This document shows positions 1 through 7,801 of a stretch of 51,363 nt of DNA, piece after piece. Positions within the stretch are counted from its first letter, which is position 1. The number at the start of each line of letters is the position of its first letter. Below the pieces are notes generated by a model. It had not been told where the DNA came from, did not search any database, and saw only the letters and a list, made by a program, of their open reading frames with translations. A program made the position numbers and the translations under genes. The DNA is from Paucidesulfovibrio sp050251775 (GTDB lineage Bacteria; Desulfobacterota; Desulfovibrionia; Desulfovibrionales; Desulfovibrionaceae): assembly GCA_050251775.1 (NCBI GenBank), contig JBFWMD010000021.1, positions 1 through 51,363 on the forward strand, written 5' to 3'.

Positions 1-11
1 TCTTCCGATCT
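1..11. other. Residual Illumina adapter at contig end
   Basis: The first 11 bases, TCTTCCGATCT, equal the 3' end of the standard Illumina adapter, including the T that joins the A-tailed insert. They are therefore most likely not genomic. The last T lies inside the apparent stop codon of the neighbouring minus-strand gene, so that stop is not proven. Confidence 0.85.
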
Positions 12-1222
12 CAGGGGGCCTTGGGCTTGAAATTGAGCACCAGCTTGCCCTTGTCGTCGCGGAAATAGCTGAAGATATCCCGCGTGAAGGAATGGCTGGT
101 CAGGATGGTCCGGCGGTAGTTTTCCTGGCCCTTGACCAGGACAAGGTCCGCCTCTTTCCAGACACGGGCCAGGGCCACGCTCATGCGATAGGGATTCATG
201 CGCTCGCGCGTGCCGTCGGAGATGACCACAAAGGCATGCTCGCGCATCTCCCGCAGCAGCTCGTTTTTGCTGATGCGCACGTTGGTCAGCAGCCGGGCGT
301 CCTTGAGCTGTTCGGAGAGCACGGGGTCGTTCTCCATGTCCCAGAAGGTGGGCGCGTCGAAGTAGAAACCCTCCTTGAGGGCCAGAACCACACGGTGGCC
401 GCGCCGGAGCATGGCCCGGATCAACTTCAGGTCGAAGATCAGGCCACCGCTGTTGTAGGGCATGAAGAGAATCTTGAGCGGTCCGGGCGTCTCCGGCGAA
501 AAGAGCCGGTGCAACTCACTGAAGGCGTCTTCGTTTTCCCGGATTTCCTGCTCCACCGCGCCGCAGGACTGGAAAAACTCTTCCCAGTGGTTGAAGTTCT
601 GAAGCGTGGAGGCGCAGATCAGCCGCTTCATCTCCAGGAAATCCATCTCGAACCGGAGGTCGTCCATGCGCATGCAGGTCCGGAACTGCTCCGGACACTG
701 GTTCACGAAACGGTCCCACTCCGTGCTCTCCACAATCTTCCGCGCGGCCTTGTTGGAGAGCTGCTTGCGTTCGCGGTGTGGATCGTCGATACCGCTCTGG
801 GAGAGGAAGATGGTGATCATCCGCTTCATGACCCGCGAGGGAATGGCGATGCAGGAATCCATGGCCATGCGGAACTTGTAGCGCGCCAGGGTCAGAATCT
901 TGCGGCGCATATACTGATCGTGGCAGGAGCCGCGCACCAGCCGCACCAGGCTGCGCCACTGCTCAAGATACATCTCCAGCAGCTCCGGCGACATGCGCGA
1001 TTGCAGAAGTTGCAGAAGCATCCAGTCCGAGCAGGGCGCGTAGAACGTGTCGCTCTTGCAGGCGACCATGAAGCGGATTTGTTCCGGAGAGGCGTTCTTG
1101 AGCGGATCGATGCTGTATTCCAGGCCGTTTTCGGTCATGAAGTGCAGCAACAACGCATCCATGGCCGGATCCTCGCCACGGCGGATATCGAGAATGGAGC
1201 GGTAATTGCGGAATGTGGTCAC
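11..1222 (-). CDS. DUF89-like protein with altered active site (C-terminus uncertain)
   Basis: A 403-residue protein. Its C-terminal half resembles DUF89 (ARMT1-like, metal-dependent damage-control phosphatases): a YNSGG segment at residues 256-260 followed by FDLKLIRAMLRRG, then VVLAL, a SDGT at 335-338 and KGQENYR at 364-370, matching the family's DNSG and KGxxNY blocks. The first metal-binding Asp of DN(S/A)G is Tyr here and the usual ND pair is not clear, so catalysis is doubtful. Residues 1-240 are not recognised. The start is GTG at 1222, one base after the nadK stop, with AAGGAGG upstream, so it is translated in an operon with nadK. The final base of the TGA stop comes from the sequencing adapter, so the true end may lie outside the window. 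The family call is from memory of motifs. Confidence 0.6.
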   Translation of the reverse strand: MTTFRNYRSILDIRRGEDPAMDALLLHFMTENGLEYSIDPLKNASPEQIRFMVACKSDTFYAPCSDWMLLQLLQSRMSPELLEMYLEQWRSLVRLVRGSCHDQYMRRKILTLARYKFRMAMDSCIAIPSRVMKRMITIFLSQSGIDDPHRERKQLSNKAARKIVESTEWDRFVNQCPEQFRTCMRMDDLRFEMDFLEMKRLICASTLQNFNHWEEFFQSCGAVEQEIRENEDAFSELHRLFSPETPGPLKILFMPYNSGGLIFDLKLIRAMLRRGHRVVLALKEGFYFDAPTFWDMENDPVLSEQLKDARLLTNVRISKNELLREMREHAFVVISDGTRERMNPYRMSVALARVWKEADLVLVKGQENYRRTILTSHSFTRDIFSYFRDDKGKLVLNFKPKAP

Positions 1223-1223
1223 G

Positions 1224-2084
1224 TCAACCTCCTTGCAGGAAGCCTTTGGCGATCAGTCTTGAGAAAAAGGTCCCGCCGCCGGTCTGGGCCAGCAGCAGCT
1301 CGCGGGGGCAGCGTTCGACCATGACGAGGTCGCCGGACGCGAGCGGAACCACCTCCTGTCCGTCTTCGGTCAAATACACGTCCGATTTCCGGGCGTCGCA
1401 TTCGATCTCGACGGAGAGAGGCTTGTCCGCCGGCAGGATCAGCGGCTTGAAGCCGTTCAGGAAGGGGCAGATGGGTGTCACGCCGTAAGCCGTGGTTTCC
1501 GGATAGACCAGAGGGCCGCCCGCGGAAACGCCGTAGCCGGTGGAGCCTGTGGGCGTGGAGATGATCACCCCGTCCGAGCGCATGCTGGTCACGGGTTCGC
1601 CGTCAAAATACATGCCCAGACGGATCAACCGCGCCAGGGAACCCCGACTGATGACGATGTCGTTGACGGCCACGCCCTGGGCGGCCTCTTGCCCGTCGCG
1701 CAGCACGCGGTAGGAGAGCAGCATGCGGTGCGAGATGCGGCTCTGGCCGCTCAGAACCCGCTCCAGCCGCCTGCGCCAGTTCTCGCGGGAAAGTTCGGCC
1801 AGGAAGCCGACCTGCCCCAGGTTCAGTCCGATCAGGGGCACGCCAAGTTGGTAGAGGCGCCGGGCCGCGCTGATCAGGGTTCCGTCCCCGCCGAGCACCA
1901 GAATCAGCCCGAAGGGACTTCCGTCGGCGCAGACCGGGTCGCAGGGCGCGTCGATGCGGTGCTCGCGGCAGTCCGCTGCGCAGCCCTGCTCCGCGAGAAA
2001 CGCGGCAATCTCCGAGGCCAGCTCACGGGCTTCGAAATTGCCTTCCTTGATGACGAGGAGTACACTTTGAATGGCCTTGGACAT
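1224..2084 (-). CDS. nadK: NAD kinase
   Basis: The 286-residue product should phosphorylate NAD to NADP with ATP in the cytoplasm. The diagnostic motifs are present: GGDGT at residues 65-69 (ATP/NAD binding), the NE-type motif as ND at 141-142, and TPTGSTGY at 177-184, followed by a beta-rich C-terminal domain. The length is usual for bacterial NadK. The ATG at 2084 has only a weak upstream GC-rich purine stretch. It is the first gene of a two-gene unit with the DUF89-like gene, and is divergent from the flgM unit. NadK paired with a possible metabolite-repair protein is an inference from position only. Confidence 0.93.
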   Translation of the reverse strand: MSKAIQSVLLVIKEGNFEARELASEIAAFLAEQGCAADCREHRIDAPCDPVCADGSPFGLILVLGGDGTLISAARRLYQLGVPLIGLNLGQVGFLAELSRENWRRRLERVLSGQSRISHRMLLSYRVLRDGQEAAQGVAVNDIVISRGSLARLIRLGMYFDGEPVTSMRSDGVIISTPTGSTGYGVSAGGPLVYPETTAYGVTPICPFLNGFKPLILPADKPLSVEIECDARKSDVYLTEDGQEVVPLASGDLVMVERCPRELLLAQTGGGTFFSRLIAKGFLQGG

Positions 2085-2205
2085 GCCCTGAAGCCATAGT
2101 CTTTTTCCAGCCGAAACGCCACCGCATTGTGTCCATGCCGCTGAAATCAGGTCCGCGACTGGGGCCGCCAGAAAATATATTTTTATTTTTTTTCACGCGA
2201 AACCC

Positions 2206-2232
2206 TAAAGTTTTTTCAGCCCACACCGATAC
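2206..2232 (+). promoter_or_regulatory. Sigma-28 (FliA) promoter of the flgM unit
   Basis: TAAAGTTT (2206-2213), 11 bases, then ACCGATAC (2225-2232). The enterobacterial FliA consensus is TAAAGTTT-N11-GCCGATAA, so the -35 matches 8/8, the spacer is exact and the -10 matches 6/8. Transcription should start near 2240, just before the ribosome binding site of the 2257 gene. Confidence 0.8.
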
Positions 2233-2256
2233 TAACCACAGGAGGAAATCTTTATT

Positions 2257-2673
2257 GTGAGCGCAAATCCGGCAGAAGTCCGCAGAATGCTGCATACCTA
2301 CGGTAGGCAGCTCACCAGCGCGAAGCGGCTCGCCCGCTTCCGCAGGGCCCTGATGCTCACGGGCGGTCAGGACCAGGTGGACATCTCCCGGGAAGCGAGA
2401 AGGCGTGAGCTGGTGCAGCGCATCGCCAAGGAAATTATTGAAAACCTGATCGTCAATGGTTCGCATTCGCCAGTCATTCGCGACATTCTCGATCAGTTGG
2501 AATTGGAAGCCGGAAACCGGGTCATGCTCGACTACCCCCTCGACGGAGGGGACGTTCGGCTGCTATTGGATACCGAGGCCGGGCCGCGTGAACTCACGGG
2601 AGACGAGAAGAACCGTACGTTGAAGCGATTGTGGGAGATCACCCTGGCCAAGGTGGACGACACCATGCTTTGA
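2257..2673 (+). CDS. Conserved protein encoded upstream of flgM (unknown function)
   Basis: A 138-residue soluble, helix-rich protein with no signal peptide and no recognised catalytic motif. The start is GTG at 2257, 11 bases after GGAGG (2241-2245), directly downstream of the sigma-28 promoter. The gene lies 20 bases before flgM and must be co-transcribed with it, so a late flagellar role (regulation, chaperone or assembly) is likely but inferred. I recall similar small genes before flgM in Desulfovibrio, without a known function. The N-terminal part is Arg-rich and the central part (about residues 45-70) is a predicted amphipathic helix. Confidence 0.75.
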   Translation: MSANPAEVRRMLHTYGRQLTSAKRLARFRRALMLTGGQDQVDISREARRRELVQRIAKEIIENLIVNGSHSPVIRDILDQLELEAGNRVMLDYPLDGGDVRLLLDTEAGPRELTGDEKNRTLKRLWEITLAKVDDTML

Positions 2674-2693
2674 CCAGGCTCAGGGAGGCGATT

Positions 2694-2996
2694 ATGGATA
2701 TTAACAGCATCGTTGGGGAACTGAACCCCTACGCCAAGCAGAAGGTGCAGGAAGCCAAGCGCGCGAAGAACGAGGCCACGACGGACTCCAAGTCCTCCGA
2801 AGCCGGCGACTCCGTCCAGCTTTCCTCCGAAGCCCGTCTGCGCGGAGCAGCCCTCTCCGAGGCCGGACACACTTCCGATGTGCGCTCCGACCGGGTGCAG
2901 GAGCTCAAGGAACAGGTCCGCAACGGGACCTATCAGCCGGACATCAAGAAGGCGGCCGCCAACCTCATCCGCGACGACCTCAGCCTGTTGTTCTGA
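2694..2996 (+). CDS. flgM: Anti-sigma-28 factor FlgM
   Basis: A 100-residue protein. FlgM binds FliA (sigma-28) until the hook-basal body is complete, when it is exported. The sequence shows the family layout: an N-terminal INSIVGELNPYAK-type segment, a disordered polar middle, a VQLSSEARLRGAA segment, and a C-terminal helix pair ending in ANLIRDDLSLLF that would hold the sigma factor. The ATG at 2694 follows AGGGAGG; longer in-frame starts upstream would read into the previous gene's end. Its location behind a sigma-28-type promoter gives the classical feedback in which FliA makes its own inhibitor. Confidence 0.9.
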   Translation: MDINSIVGELNPYAKQKVQEAKRAKNEATTDSKSSEAGDSVQLSSEARLRGAALSEAGHTSDVRSDRVQELKEQVRNGTYQPDIKKAAANLIRDDLSLLF

Positions 2997-3091
2997 GGAC
3001 ACGGAAAAATCACGCCCCCTTCCAAGGGGGTCCTGTGCCCGAAAGCAATTAACATTTCCTTAATATACAGCACGTTCCAAGACATAGAACG

Positions 3092-3140
3092 AACGTTCAG
3101 CCCCTCTTCCGCTCCAGGCGTCGGAGGGGTTGAACGTTTT
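3092..3140 (+). terminator. Intrinsic terminator of the flgM unit
   Basis: A long hairpin: AACGTTCA (3092-3099), a G-U pair, CCCCTC (3101-3106), a 17-base loop, GAGGGG (3124-3129) and TGAACGTT (3131-3138), followed by a short T run. The stem is 15 bp. The 3' T tract is weak, so it may also protect the RNA end. Confidence 0.6.
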
Positions 3141-3164
3141 CCGGCCGCGCATTCCGAAAACGAA

Positions 3165-3196
3165 AACGGCGCTCCCCCCTGCGGGAAAGCGCCGTT
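3165..3196 (-). terminator. Intrinsic terminator of the flagellar operon after fliW
   Basis: AACGGCGCT (3165-3173) pairs with AGCGCCGTT (3188-3196) around a 14-base loop. On the minus strand the stem is followed by TTCGTTTTCGG. It lies 26 bases beyond the fliW stop and ends the eleven-gene operon that starts at flgF. Confidence 0.75.
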
Positions 3197-3222
3197 CACG
3201 CAACCAAGACGAATGGTCCGGC

Positions 3223-3669
3223 CTAGTGTCCCTCGGTCAGGTACACGTGGGACGGGTAGGACGAATCGGTCTGCGGGGACTGGATGCCCACCCGCGCGGC
3301 CGTGTTGATCACGATGGGGCCGGAAAGGTTCAGGGTGGTCTTTTCGGGCTCGTTGCGCGGAATGCTCACAGTGGTCAGCACCGCCACCTCTTCCTGGCCG
3401 GTCATACCGAGAATCTTCTTCTCGGCGCTGTCCAACCGCACTCCGTAATCCTTGATGAAGGCCAGGGGGTCGGCCACGAGCAGGCCCAGACCCGGATCCT
3501 CGATGGACTGGAGAAGCAGGAAAGGCGAGGTCTCGTTGACCTGCAGGAGCACGAACTCCCGCTTGTCCTCGAAGCCGATCAGGCCGTGGGGGAAGCGGAC
3601 GATGGAATCCTCGGCGATTTCCCGTTCGCCGAGACGCGTCCGGATCACTCGCTTTCCTTGCGCTGCCAT
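3223..3669 (-). CDS. fliW: Flagellar assembly factor FliW
   Basis: The 148-residue product belongs to the FliW family, which binds flagellin and, when free, binds CsrA and blocks its RNA-binding activity, so that flagellin synthesis follows secretion. Typical blocks are visible: FPHGLIGFEDKREFVL near residue 27, SPFLLLQSIEDPGLGLLVADP, and VLTTVSIP followed by NLSGPIVIN. The ATG at 3669 lies inside csrA (25-base overlap), which gives coupled translation. It is the last gene of the operon. An in-frame reading upstream of 3669 runs through csrA in another frame and is not real. Confidence 0.93.
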   Translation of the reverse strand: MAAQGKRVIRTRLGEREIAEDSIVRFPHGLIGFEDKREFVLLQVNETSPFLLLQSIEDPGLGLLVADPLAFIKDYGVRLDSAEKKILGMTGQEEVAVLTTVSIPRNEPEKTTLNLSGPIVINTAARVGIQSPQTDSSYPSHVYLTEGH

Positions 3670-3884
3670 AACGTCGCCGCCTGAAGGAGGTCCTGGTCGG
3701 TGCATTCCAGAGCCTGCCGGTTTTGTTCCTTGATCCGCAAATAGACTTCTTCCCGGTAGACGGTCATTTCCTCGGGTACTTCCAGGCCGAGCTTGATCTG
3801 CTTGCCCTGGACGCTGAGGACCTTGAGCTTGATGTTGTCGCCCAGATAAAGGCTTTCTCCGGGCCGCCGGGTAAGAATCAGCAT
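3645..3884 (-). CDS. csrA: Carbon storage regulator CsrA (RNA-binding repressor)
   Basis: A 79-residue protein. CsrA dimers bind GGA motifs in mRNA leaders and repress translation, notably of flagellin in bacteria with FliW. The N-terminal MLILTRRPGESLYLGD and the core IKLKVLSVQGKQIKLGLEVP and TVYREEVY are canonical; the RNA-contacting N-terminal LTRR and the Arg after VY are present. A 20-residue C-terminal tail extends beyond the short enteric form, as in FliW-regulated homologues. GGAAGGAACG precedes the ATG. A 106-base gap separates it from flgL, so a separate promoter is possible but none was recognised. Confidence 0.95.
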   Translation of the reverse strand: MLILTRRPGESLYLGDNIKLKVLSVQGKQIKLGLEVPEEMTVYREEVYLRIKEQNRQALECTDQDLLQAATLWQRKESE

Positions 3885-3990
3885 CGTTCCTTCCGTTTCC
3901 TCGTTGCAAGGATTCGCCGGGATCAGGCCCGGTTGGAGCTGTCTACCCCAGCCCCCCGGGAAAGTCCAGGCGAGTTCTCCCCGCAGTACC

Positions 3991-5661
3991 CTAGATAAAC
4001 TTCATCAGGTTCATGTTCATGATCAGCGAGGTGGAACGCAGCACGGATTCGTAGACGATCTGCCCCTGGGAAATCTGGGTCATCAGCTCAGCCACATCCG
4101 CATCCTCGATGCTGGACATGCGTTCCTGCTCGTTGAGTTTGAGGTTGGACACCAGCCCCTCGGCCACGGTGAGCCGGTTCGTCCGGCCGCCCACGCTGGC
4201 CTCCGCGGTGAGGATCTGCTGCTGCGAACGGTCCAGGCTCTCCAGGCAGCGCTGCACGCCGGTCTGGTTGTTGGTTTCCAGGAAGGCCACCAGGTTGCCC
4301 ATGGTCTCGAAAAGGTTCTTGGTATAGCCTCCGTTGGACGTGCTCAGAGTGCTGGCCCCCGAGCCGTTGTCGAAGACCACTTCCGTATTGGCGCTGCTGA
4401 CCGCGAGCCTGCTCCCGCCGTTGGCGCGCACCAGATCCGGGTCCTGGTACAGTCCGCCGAAGATGTCCTTGCCCACGTCGTTGAGCCGGACCGTCTCGCT
4501 CACGGATATGTTCACGTTCACCGAGGCGGTGCGCGGGCTGACCACGAACTGGCTGCCGGGCTGGAGCTGGTTACTGCCGTTGGAGGTCAGGGTGAGCATG
4601 CCGCCCGGCGGGATGGTGATCAGCGCCTGGTTGGAGGTCAGATCCGCCGAGGTGGTGTTGCCCGTGACCCAGCTCGCGCCGCCGTCCAGGCTGTAAGAAT
4701 AGTCGATGACCTCGTTCATGGCCACGGGAGAAGAGTTGTCGATGCGCACGACCACGCTATTGGACTTGAAAGAGCCTGCGGCCGTGGCCGTGATGTTCTG
4801 CACGCCGTTGCCCATGCTGTCCACGCGGATGGCGTCCATGTCGTCGCCGCAGTACAAGGCCGAAGGGCGCAACCAGGCCCAGGTTCCACGGGAATCGTTG
4901 GTGTCCGTCGGATCATTGGCCTTGACGCCTTCGCCCGCGTCCACACCGGAAAAGACGATGGATGTGCCACTCTGGGGCAGGTTCACGCGAACCTCGCCGC
5001 CCACCACGTTGCTGACCGTGCCGTCTTCGAGGAACGTCTTGCCGCCATCGATGGAGTAGCGCACGCCCACGTTGCCGGAGTCGAAGGACACGGTGTCGCC
5101 CACGGCCGTAGCGCCGGTGGTGTCGAAATACTGCACGAGCACGGTGTTGTCCGAGTTGCCCTCGATCGTAAAGCTGGTCTCCTCGTTCAGGTCCTGATCG
5201 TTGGTCGTCATCCAGAGCACCTTCTCAAAGGCGTTGGAGTCGGTCTTGTGTCCGGCGTAGATGCTCTTGTCCTCGAACTCCATGTTGGACATTTCCAGGA
5301 GTTGGTCGAAGATGGAACGCATCTCGTAGCTGATCTGCTCGCGGTTCTGTTCGTCGTAGGTTCCCGAAGCGGCCTGCCCGGCCAGTTCCTTGGCCCGGGT
5401 GATCAGGGTGGAAACCTGAAGCAGCGTGGAGTCGGACCGGCCGAGCCAGCCCTTGGCCGTGCTGATGTTTTCCTTGTATTGGTCCAGGGTGCGGATGGCG
5501 TCGCGATGGTCAAGCACGCGCTCCATGCCCACGGGATCGTCCGACGGGCGGATGATGCGCTTCTGCGACTGGGCCTTGGTGTTCAGGTCCATGAGATTCG
5601 CCAGCGACGAGTTCATGTTCGTCACGTAGTGCGCGTAGAGCATTTGCTGGGAAACTCGCAT
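3991..5661 (-). CDS. flgL: Hook-filament junction protein FlgL (HAP3), enlarged
   Basis: The 556-residue product is far longer than the enteric protein (about 320). The N-terminal D0/D1 coiled coils (residues 1-150, including IIRPSDDPVGMERVL at 36-50) and the C-terminal part (445-556, ending VYESVLRSTSLIMNMNLMKFI) are typical FlgL. Residues about 160-440 are a beta-rich insert that should be surface exposed on the junction. The insert holds two Asp-box-like motifs, SIDGGKTF (203-210) and SLDGGASW (324-331). The gene lies 13 bases after flgK, with GGAGG before the ATG. Confidence 0.93.
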   Translation of the reverse strand: MRVSQQMLYAHYVTNMNSSLANLMDLNTKAQSQKRIIRPSDDPVGMERVLDHRDAIRTLDQYKENISTAKGWLGRSDSTLLQVSTLITRAKELAGQAASGTYDEQNREQISYEMRSIFDQLLEMSNMEFEDKSIYAGHKTDSNAFEKVLWMTTNDQDLNEETSFTIEGNSDNTVLVQYFDTTGATAVGDTVSFDSGNVGVRYSIDGGKTFLEDGTVSNVVGGEVRVNLPQSGTSIVFSGVDAGEGVKANDPTDTNDSRGTWAWLRPSALYCGDDMDAIRVDSMGNGVQNITATAAGSFKSNSVVVRIDNSSPVAMNEVIDYSYSLDGGASWVTGNTTSADLTSNQALITIPPGGMLTLTSNGSNQLQPGSQFVVSPRTASVNVNISVSETVRLNDVGKDIFGGLYQDPDLVRANGGSRLAVSSANTEVVFDNGSGASTLSTSNGGYTKNLFETMGNLVAFLETNNQTGVQRCLESLDRSQQQILTAEASVGGRTNRLTVAEGLVSNLKLNEQERMSSIEDADVAELMTQISQGQIVYESVLRSTSLIMNMNLMKFI

Positions 5662-5674
5662 CTCGTTCCTCCCC

Positions 5675-7801
5675 CTACGGCTTCATGGACAGCACGGTTT
5701 GCAGCATCTGATCCGCCGTGGTGATCAGCTTGGCCGCCGCGGTGTAGGAATGCTGGTACTTGATCAGGTTGGCCATTTCCTCATCCAGGTTCACGCCCGA
5801 GACTTCCTGCTGGCGGTCGTTGAGGTCGCTGGCCATGGTCGTGTGGTACGTGCTGTTGAACTTGGTCGTGTTCACGTCCGCGCCCACACCACCCACGATT
5901 CCGTTGTAGTAATCCAGCAGCGACTGGCTGGTGCGGCCCTCCTGCGCAGTGTAGATGCTCACGTCGGTGTCCTGGAGGTCCACCATGGCCATGGCCACGG
6001 TGTTGTCGCCCGCGTTCATCTCGCCCGCCCCGTTGACGTGGCCCGCGCAGAGGAAGTCCTGGTCCCCGGAAACCCGCACGTTGACTTCCATGGTCGCGGC
6101 GTTGGTTCCGGTGAAAAATGTGTTTACGCCGAGGGCCGCGTTGAGTCCCGCCGTGTCCGTGCCAAAGAGGAATTCCTTGCCGTCCTTGGCCTCGATGCGC
6201 AGGCGGTTGTTGACCACGCTGGCGGTGAGGTGGTCGCCGAAGCTGCGGTTGTAGGCCTCGGCCACGTCGTTGAGACTGTGGACCTCGGGGTCGAAATTCT
6301 GCTGCCCGGCGGCGTCGGAAAAATCCAGGGCCGCGCTGGAGGCCAAAAGGCCCGTGTCCTTGTTGTAGATGTAGACCATGGTGCTGCCGGATTCCAGCTT
6401 GCTGCCGAAATGCAGACCCGAGGAGTCGCTCCCGAGTGCCCTGGTGGGATCATCCACATCATAGGTCCCGTCCACGTAAGTAAACTTCTCCAGGCCCGCG
6501 CCCTGGCTGTGGCGTCGGTTGACCTCCCAGATCGTGGCCTCGGCAAAGGCGTCCAGCTTGTCGCGGTACTTGCCCACGTAGGAATCGCGGAAGTTGAAGT
6601 AGGCAGTGAGGCTGCCGCCCGTGGCCCGCTGCTCGTCGTCCATGCCCGAGAAGCTGATGATCGGGGTGATGTTTTCCTTGTTGGAAGTATTCTGCACCCA
6701 GTAGAGGCCCTTCTGCGGAATGATCGTGAAGGTGTCTCCCGCCTTCATGCCGTTGGCGGGCGCGGTCCGCGCGTTGCTTGTGGCGCCGAAGTAGATGCCC
6801 AGGTCGTTGGCCTGGACCTCTTCGCCGTAGGGCCGGGCCTCGAAGATCTTGGTGGAGCCGTCCTCGTCCTGGAGCCAGGTGGACCCGCCATCCAGAGAGA
6901 CGCGGAAGGTGGCCACGCCCGAATCCGAGGCACTGCCCACCACGCCGTCCGAGAGCACCTCGATGGTGTATTCGTAGTTGTCGTTGCCTGTGAAATAGGC
7001 GGTTCCGTCAAAATCGGAGCCTTCCTGGACCTGCTTCACGGTCTGGGGCGCGCCGAATTCCAGGCTGAAATGTTCGTAGCCGTCCACCAGAGTCTGGCCG
7101 CCCTTGGTCAGCACGGTGAAGTTGCCGCTGCCCTTGTCGATGGTATAGACATCGATGATGCTGCTCAGGTCGCGCACGAGCTGGGCACGTTCGTCATACA
7201 GGCTGTTGGGCGCGGTTTCCCCGAGATTCTCGTGGATGTTGATGTTCTTGTTCGTCTCCGCGATCTTGTTGATGATCGTGTTGGCGTTGGTCACATCATT
7301 GCTGATGAGTTCCTCGATGCGCTGCTGCATCTGGGCGAGGTTGTTGTTCGCCGTGTGCAGGGTCGAGGTCAGGGTCAGGGATTTCTCCAGCAGATCGCTG
7401 CGGGTTCCGTAGTCGTCGGCGCGCTGCGAAAGATCGTTCCAGGAGTTGAAGAATCCGGAAATGGAGCTGCTGATGCCCACGCCGTTGGCTTCGTTGAAAA
7501 GCGTCTCCACAGTCTTCAGCGAGGAGTTCAACGCACCCCAACGGTCGCGCATGCTGGCCTGTTCCAGGTACTGCGCTTCCACGAACTCGTCGAAATGGCG
7601 CACCACCTCGGCGGCGCGCACGCCCGTGCCCATCTGGCCGGGAGCGTAATCAATGCTGACGCCTTCTTCCAAACGAACACTGCGACGGGAATACCCCACG
7701 GTATTCACGTTGGAGATGTTCTCTCCCGTGACCTGAAGCTGCGCCTGGGAGGCGAACAGGGCCCAGCGGCCCATGTCCAGAATGGAACTGGCGCCGAACA
7801 T
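5675..7801 (-). CDS. flgK: Hook-filament junction protein FlgK (HAP1), enlarged
   Basis: The 708-residue product caps the hook together with FlgL. Residues 1-60 carry the rod/hook N-terminal signature (QLQVTGENISNVNTVGYSR at 21-39), followed by long helices to about residue 215. The C-terminus has SGVNLDEEMANLIKYQHSY and ends in a hydrophobic heptad helix, as in FlgK. The middle (about 220-600) is an expanded beta-rich region and includes an Asp-box-like SLDGGSTW at 302-309. Enteric FlgK is about 550 residues. The start ATG overlaps the flgN stop (TAATG), which implies coupled translation with its chaperone. Confidence 0.93.
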   Translation of the reverse strand: MFGASSILDMGRWALFASQAQLQVTGENISNVNTVGYSRRSVRLEEGVSIDYAPGQMGTGVRAAEVVRHFDEFVEAQYLEQASMRDRWGALNSSLKTVETLFNEANGVGISSSISGFFNSWNDLSQRADDYGTRSDLLEKSLTLTSTLHTANNNLAQMQQRIEELISNDVTNANTIINKIAETNKNINIHENLGETAPNSLYDERAQLVRDLSSIIDVYTIDKGSGNFTVLTKGGQTLVDGYEHFSLEFGAPQTVKQVQEGSDFDGTAYFTGNDNYEYTIEVLSDGVVGSASDSGVATFRVSLDGGSTWLQDEDGSTKIFEARPYGEEVQANDLGIYFGATSNARTAPANGMKAGDTFTIIPQKGLYWVQNTSNKENITPIISFSGMDDEQRATGGSLTAYFNFRDSYVGKYRDKLDAFAEATIWEVNRRHSQGAGLEKFTYVDGTYDVDDPTRALGSDSSGLHFGSKLESGSTMVYIYNKDTGLLASSAALDFSDAAGQQNFDPEVHSLNDVAEAYNRSFGDHLTASVVNNRLRIEAKDGKEFLFGTDTAGLNAALGVNTFFTGTNAATMEVNVRVSGDQDFLCAGHVNGAGEMNAGDNTVAMAMVDLQDTDVSIYTAQEGRTSQSLLDYYNGIVGGVGADVNTTKFNSTYHTTMASDLNDRQQEVSGVNLDEEMANLIKYQHSYTAAAKLITTADQMLQTVLSMKP

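Noticed and set aside
3009..3028. CCCCCT-TCCA-AGGGGG hairpin just after flgM
   Set aside because: No T tract follows; the longer hairpin at 3092-3140 is a better terminator. It may only assist.
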